Source: Bacillota bacterium (lineage in GTDB: Bacteria > Bacillota > Clostridia > Lachnospirales > Lachnospiraceae). Taken from it: 9,048 nucleotides of DNA. The notes under the pieces were generated by a model. It ran no database searches, had not been told where the DNA came from, and worked only from the letters and a program-made list of their open reading frames with translations. Of the stretch, positions 6,005 to 9,048 are shown piece after piece. Both the position numbers and the translations under genes were made by a program. The stretch's first letter is position 1, and every line of letters begins with the position of its first letter. The stretch lies in contig JAEWWQ010000019.1 of NCBI GenBank assembly GCA_023458855.1, forward strand, positions 1-9,048, read 5' to 3'.

Positions 6005-7000
6005 TCAGTTCTCCTTTATAGTCAGCAACAGCATCTCCAATGTCAGATCAAAATTAACATTTGCGTTCAATCGACTCTTTGCTTTTTCCAATGCTTCGAT
6101 AATGGTCTCAATCCCCTCATAAGAACTCTTATCTGCTACCTTTCTAATATACTGTATTTCCTCTTTAAAAATCAAGTGATTCACGTCGTTTGTTGCCTTA
6201 AATAGCAGGACATCCCGATACCAGATAGATATGATGTCCAGATAGTCATTGACATCCAGCTTATACTCCGCGATTTTCTTAATTGCGGCAATTACTTCAC
6301 TGATCTCCATCTCATCTATATATTTCAAAAGAGTGATTGCTTCCTCTTTAATATTATCAAATTCTTCACTTGTTGCCAGAGTCCGCGCTTTTCCTATATT
6401 TCCTCTGGCAAAAGCTACACATACATCCGCTTTATAATCCGGAATTTCAAATGTATCAATCAAATATTTTTTCACCAGATCATCTGCAACCGGCTTCATA
6501 TTAAGTATTACACATCTGCTTAAAATCGTAGGTAATAATACATTTACATTCGTAGTAAGAATAAGAATTGTTGCATATGCCGGTGGCTCTTCCAACGTTT
6601 TTAATAAAGCATTCTGCGCTTGCGGCGTCATTTTTTCGCCTTCGTTCATGATATATATCTTACGGGAACTACTGTATGGTTTTATTAAAACATCATTATT
6701 AATCTGAGTACGGATATCTTCAACACCAATTGTATTCGGTTTTTCATGTATAATCCTGATAATATCAGGTTGGTTGTTACTAAGTGCCTGTTTACAGGAA
6801 TGGCACTGCTGACATGGTTCAAAATTTTCTTCTCTTTGTTCACATTGTAACGCCATTGCAAAAATATGCGCAATAAACTCTTTTCCAGCACTTCTTTCGC
6901 CATTTATGATATAAGCATGCGACACTTTATGTTGTTGTATTGCATTTCTAAAATATTCCTTCATCGACTCTTGCCCGATGATGTCTGAGAATTTTGCCAT
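6005..7000 (-). CDS. holB: DNA polymerase III delta' subunit (clamp loader)
   Basis: Delta' is a structural subunit of the clamp loader that places the beta sliding clamp on primed DNA. The product is 331 residues from the chosen ATG. Landmarks are DIIGQ (6-10), a P-loop-like GERSAGKE (34-41), four Cys of a zinc module (53, 63, 66, 69), NALLKTLEEPP (130-140) and the SRC sensor motif (161-163). Glu41 replaces the Ser/Thr that normally follows GK, and the Walker B region is degenerate (MNEGEKM), so ATP binding is probably lost, as is common in delta'. An in-frame ATG at 7012 would add four residues, but it lies within the TGGAGG ribosome binding site that serves the ATG at 7000. The gene sits 36 nt after yaaR and 2 nt before ricT. 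Confidence 0.94.
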   Translation of the reverse strand: MAKFSDIIGQESMKEYFRNAIQQHKVSHAYIINGERSAGKEFIAHIFAMALQCEQREENFEPCQQCHSCKQALSNNQPDIIRIIHEKPNTIGVEDIRTQINNDVLIKPYSSSRKIYIMNEGEKMTPQAQNALLKTLEEPPAYATILILTTNVNVLLPTILSRCVILNMKPVADDLVKKYLIDTFEIPDYKADVCVAFARGNIGKARTLATSEEFDNIKEEAITLLKYIDEMEISEVIAAIKKIAEYKLDVNDYLDIISIWYRDVLLFKATNDVNHLIFKEEIQYIRKVADKSSYEGIETIIEALEKAKSRLNANVNFDLTLEMLLLTIKEN

Positions 7001-7005
7001 ATGTG

Positions 7006-7011
7006 CCTCCA
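7006..7011 (-). promoter_or_regulatory. holB ribosome binding site that decides the start
   Basis: TGGAGG lies 5 nt upstream of the ATG at 7000. The alternative in-frame ATG at 7012-7010 overlaps this element, so it cannot use it, and has no comparable site of its own. The shorter protein beginning MAKFSDIIGQ is therefore preferred. Confidence 0.8.
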
Positions 7012-7036
7012 TCTGTGTCTTCCGCTTTCAAGCAAA

Positions 7037-7480
7037 TTATGTAAAAATATCTAAAAGAAGTCCTCTGATCTCTCCTATTTTACTCAAAATACTAATATGA
7101 TCTTTTTCATCTTTTACCAGTTCCTGTGCTAATGCATCCAGATTTTCATCTACCAGTTTAATAATACCATATACCCTGTGCCGCCCTCTTCTATCAAGAA
7201 AATTTTCTCTTGAAAAAGAATGGGAACGATTAATTATCTCATTCATGAAATCCTTAATAAGACCGCGGTATTTACGCATATCTTTCACATCCATACGCTT
7301 AGAAAGCTTATTTCCCTGCATGGTGATTTCTTCCATTAGACTGTTCAGCCGAACCTGTAAATCCTGCTCTTCTATATTACTTGCAAGCATAAATTTGAAA
7401 GCACCATCGTCTGCAGTCTGTGTTTGTGATGTCGGCTCCATTGGTGCCGGCTGTTGCACCTGATTTACTTTTATATCCAC
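7037..7480 (-). CDS. yaaR: YaaR family protein (DUF327)
   Basis: This is a 147-residue protein of the YaaR/DUF327 family. Its molecular function is not established, but it is regularly found beside holB and ricT in Firmicutes. The N-terminal 25 residues are Gln/Pro/Thr-rich and probably disordered. The rest looks largely helical (for example LNSLMEEITMQGNKLSKRMD and the segment around KYRGLIKDFMNEII), ending in KIGEIRGLLLDIFT. Length and the C-terminal part (RGRHRVYGIIKLVDENLDALAQ) fit the family. The start chosen is GTG at 7480, giving MDIKVNQV, because GGGGAGGTGA ends 5 nt upstream. The in-frame GTG at 7489 lies inside that element and would add only three residues. The upstream kinase gene's TGA stop is part of the same element, so the two are closely coupled. 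Confidence 0.88.
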   Translation of the reverse strand: MDIKVNQVQQPAPMEPTSQTQTADDGAFKFMLASNIEEQDLQVRLNSLMEEITMQGNKLSKRMDVKDMRKYRGLIKDFMNEIINRSHSFSRENFLDRRGRHRVYGIIKLVDENLDALAQELVKDEKDHISILSKIGEIRGLLLDIFT

Positions 7481-7485
7481 GAGTC

Positions 7486-7495
7486 TCACCTCCCC
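7486..7495 (-). promoter_or_regulatory. yaaR ribosome binding site that decides the start
   Basis: GGGGAGGTGA lies 5 nt before the GTG at 7480. It overlaps the TGA stop codon (7488-7486) of the kinase gene and contains the upstream in-frame GTG (7489-7487), which is therefore an unlikely start. Overlap of stop and ribosome binding site suggests translational coupling. Confidence 0.8.
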
Positions 7496-8085
7496 GTCAG
7501 ACTATTCTCTTTCATATATTGAATAATCTCACTCAGGCATTTTTCCAGATTTTCATTACGAAAATGTCTGGATATGCACGCTCCCTTTATTTTTTCTTCG
7601 CTAAAGTCAGCAGCATCTGCCAGAAAACGTCTGCACATTTCCTGATACTTTGGATTTTCTTGTGCCTTCTCCCGGTCTAAGGCCCTTTGTAACCTGATTC
7701 CGTCATCAAGATCAATCATGATGGGCACTACCTTTTCTTCACCATAATACTCCTTCATTCTGTTAAACGATTCTAAAGTACCAATAATCAGATAGTCCTT
7801 GCATTTTAGATCTATCTGACCATCAGCTACTGTAAAGTATTTCCATATACCATGAAATGTGGAATAGGCTCTAAGTTCTATTAATCCTCCGGATGCCTCT
7901 ATTTTTTTTAATTCTTCTTCATCCACAAAATGATATTCCACACCATCCGTTTCTCCGGCACGAATCGGTCTTGTTGTATAAGGAACTATCGTATGTAAGC
8001 ATAGTTCCTTACTTTCCAATAGCAACTTGTATATCGTGTCTTTTCCGGAAGAACTTTTTCCCATTAAGTAAAATATTTTTCCCAT
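7486..8085 (-). CDS. Divergent guanylate kinase-like nucleotide kinase
   Basis: The product is 199 residues, close to guanylate kinase length, with an intact P-loop GKSSSGKDT (9-17) and a GMP-binding-like segment YTTRPIRAGETDGVEYHF (36-53). Arg39, Arg42, Tyr51 and Glu70 fall where yeast guanylate kinase has its GMP-contacting residues. Other expected features are missing: the NYYGTS-type segment is TFHGIW (76-81), and the DID-QG strand end is replaced by IIGTLES (100-106), so the guanine-recognising Asp is absent. The lid region is also unusual. It may be a paralogue with altered substrate rather than the main GMP kinase. A PhnN-like ribose-bisphosphate kinase is a weaker alternative, suggested by GKD in the P-loop. 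It follows pyk by 25 nt (AGGG six nt before ATG) and takes the place held by tmk and darA in Bacillus. The gene symbol is left blank for this reason. Confidence 0.8.
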   Translation of the reverse strand: MGKIFYLMGKSSSGKDTIYKLLLESKELCLHTIVPYTTRPIRAGETDGVEYHFVDEEELKKIEASGGLIELRAYSTFHGIWKYFTVADGQIDLKCKDYLIIGTLESFNRMKEYYGEEKVVPIMIDLDDGIRLQRALDREKAQENPKYQEMCRRFLADAADFSEEKIKGACISRHFRNENLEKCLSEIIQYMKENSLTGR

Positions 8086-8110
8086 TTATTTCCCTGTTTC
8101 TAAAAGAACA

Positions 8111-9048
8111 TTAAACTTCAATGACTCTTACCATATTTGTCTTTCCGGATACACCAAGCGGAAGGCCTGCTGTTAACACAACAGTATCTCCTTTCTTCAC
8201 TACACCTTTATTTACTGCTGCTGCTACGGCTTCTGCATATAACTCTTCAGCATCATTTTTCTCATCAATTAATACCGGCAATACACCCCACATCAAATTC
8301 AGCTGCCTGCAAATATCAGGGTTTACTGTACATCCTATAATCGGACAATCTGGTTTATACTTAGATATCAGACCTGCTGTAAATCCAGACATCGTTACAG
8401 TAATGATTGCAGCTGCTTTCAGATTCATTGCTGTGGTACAGCATGCATGAGCAATGGCTGTTGTAATACTGATGGAATCCATATCACTGACTTTTTTCAG
8501 TCTGCTTTTATAATCTATATCTGCTTCTGCACGTTTCGCAATTCTGTCCATTGTCTTAACTGCTTCTACAGGATATTGTCCCGATGCACTTTCCCCGGAT
8601 AACATAATGGCTGTTGTACCATCATAAATTGCATTGGCAACATCAGTAGCTTCCGCTCTTGTCGGACGTGGATTTTTTATCATTGATTCCAGCATCTGAG
8701 TTGCAGTAATAACATGCTTACCGACTGCTACTGCCTTTTTAATTAATGATTTTTGAATGATAGGCACCTCTTCCATCGGAATTTCAACACCCATATCTCC
8801 TCTGGCAACCATAATACCGTCACTCACTTCCAGAATCTCATCAACATTCTGAATTCCCTGCAGGTTTTCAATCTTTGCAATGATTTTCATTTTACTATTA
8901 TGTGCATCTAAAATTTTTCTGATTTCAAGAATATCTTCTTTTGTTCTCGCAAAAGAGGCCGCTATATAATTGAATCCCATTTCTGCGCCAAATTCAATAT
9001 CTCTTCTGTCGGATTCATTAATATACGGCATAGTTAACGCAACGCCAG
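8111..9048 (-). CDS. pyk: Pyruvate kinase (5' part cut by window edge)
   Basis: Pyruvate kinase transfers phosphate from phosphoenolpyruvate to ADP in the last step of glycolysis, in the cytosol. About 312 C-terminal residues are visible, beginning within the barrel domain at GVALTMPYINESDRRD. The frame is open to the edge, so the internal ATG at 9031 is not the start. Seen are the catalytic Lys and metal-binding Glu in IIAKIEN, the metal Asp in SDGIMVARGDMGVEIP, TATQMLESM, NPRPTRAEATDVANAI and MLSGESASG. The C-terminal alpha/beta domain ends at SGKTNMVRVIEV. It therefore lacks the extra phosphohistidine-type C-terminal domain of Bacillus pyruvate kinases. No terminator is visible in the 25 nt before the next gene, so the downstream cluster could be transcribed from pyk. 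Confidence 0.96.
   Translation of the reverse strand, partial: GVALTMPYINESDRRDIEFGAEMGFNYIAASFARTKEDILEIRKILDAHNSKMKIIAKIENLQGIQNVDEILEVSDGIMVARGDMGVEIPMEEVPIIQKSLIKKAVAVGKHVITATQMLESMIKNPRPTRAEATDVANAIYDGTTAIMLSGESASGQYPVEAVKTMDRIAKRAEADIDYKSRLKKVSDMDSISITTAIAHACCTTAMNLKAAAIITVTMSGFTAGLISKYKPDCPIIGCTVNPDICRQLNLMWGVLPVLIDEKNDAEELYAEAVAAAVNKGVVKKGDTVVLTAGLPLGVSGKTNMVRVIEV

Noticed and set aside
1..9048. Mobile element, CRISPR array, toxin-antitoxin or defence system
   Set aside because: All frames of useful length are accounted for by core metabolic and information-processing genes; no transposase, integrase, spaced repeat or attachment-like duplication is visible.

Overview
The window looks like chromosomal housekeeping DNA from a low-GC Gram-positive anaerobe of class Clostridia, most likely Lachnospiraceae. 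This is inferred from AT-rich codon use, strong AGGAGG-type ribosome binding sites, several GTG starts, FabK as the enoyl-ACP reductase, and the Firmicutes-type set YaaR, HolB, RicT, TrmN6, RsmI. The species cannot be named from sequence alone. All twelve genes lie on the minus strand, so transcription runs from high to low coordinates. Ten genes are complete. Pyruvate kinase (right edge) and fabF (left edge) are cut by the window.

Right half, in transcription order: the end of pyk, a divergent guanylate-kinase-like gene, yaaR (DUF327), holB, ricT, trmN6 and rsmI. Spacing is tight (2 to 36 nt, or overlapping), as in one co-transcribed unit. The order yaaR-holB-ricT-trmN6-rsmI matches the Bacillus subtilis replication/RNA-maintenance cluster. 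Here the tmk and darA position is taken by the guanylate-kinase-like gene, and yabA and yazA are absent. The products act in DNA polymerase clamp loading, RNase Y-dependent mRNA processing, tRNA modification and 16S rRNA modification.

Left half: a type II fatty acid synthesis cluster, acpP-fabK-fabD-fabG-fabF. It supplies the acyl carrier, malonyl loading, condensation, ketoreduction and enoyl reduction. A near-consensus sigma-A promoter sits between rsmI and acpP, with its -35 box overlapping the rsmI stop codon.

The most informative non-coding signal is a palindrome, AGTTTGA-N3-TCAAAGT, present twice: once over the acpP promoter and start site, and once in the 140-nt fabK-fabD gap. It resembles, from memory, the FabT (MarR family) operator of lactic acid bacteria and suggests two-point repression of the fab cluster. 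The same 140-nt gap also holds a GGAGGTC/GACCTCC hairpin that would bury a perfect Shine-Dalgarno sequence ahead of a possible 11- or 16-codon reading frame. I see no mobile element, CRISPR array, tRNA or rRNA, and no novel multi-gene system. The points worth a second look are the operator pair, the hairpin element, the atypical kinase and one unusual residue in RsmI.
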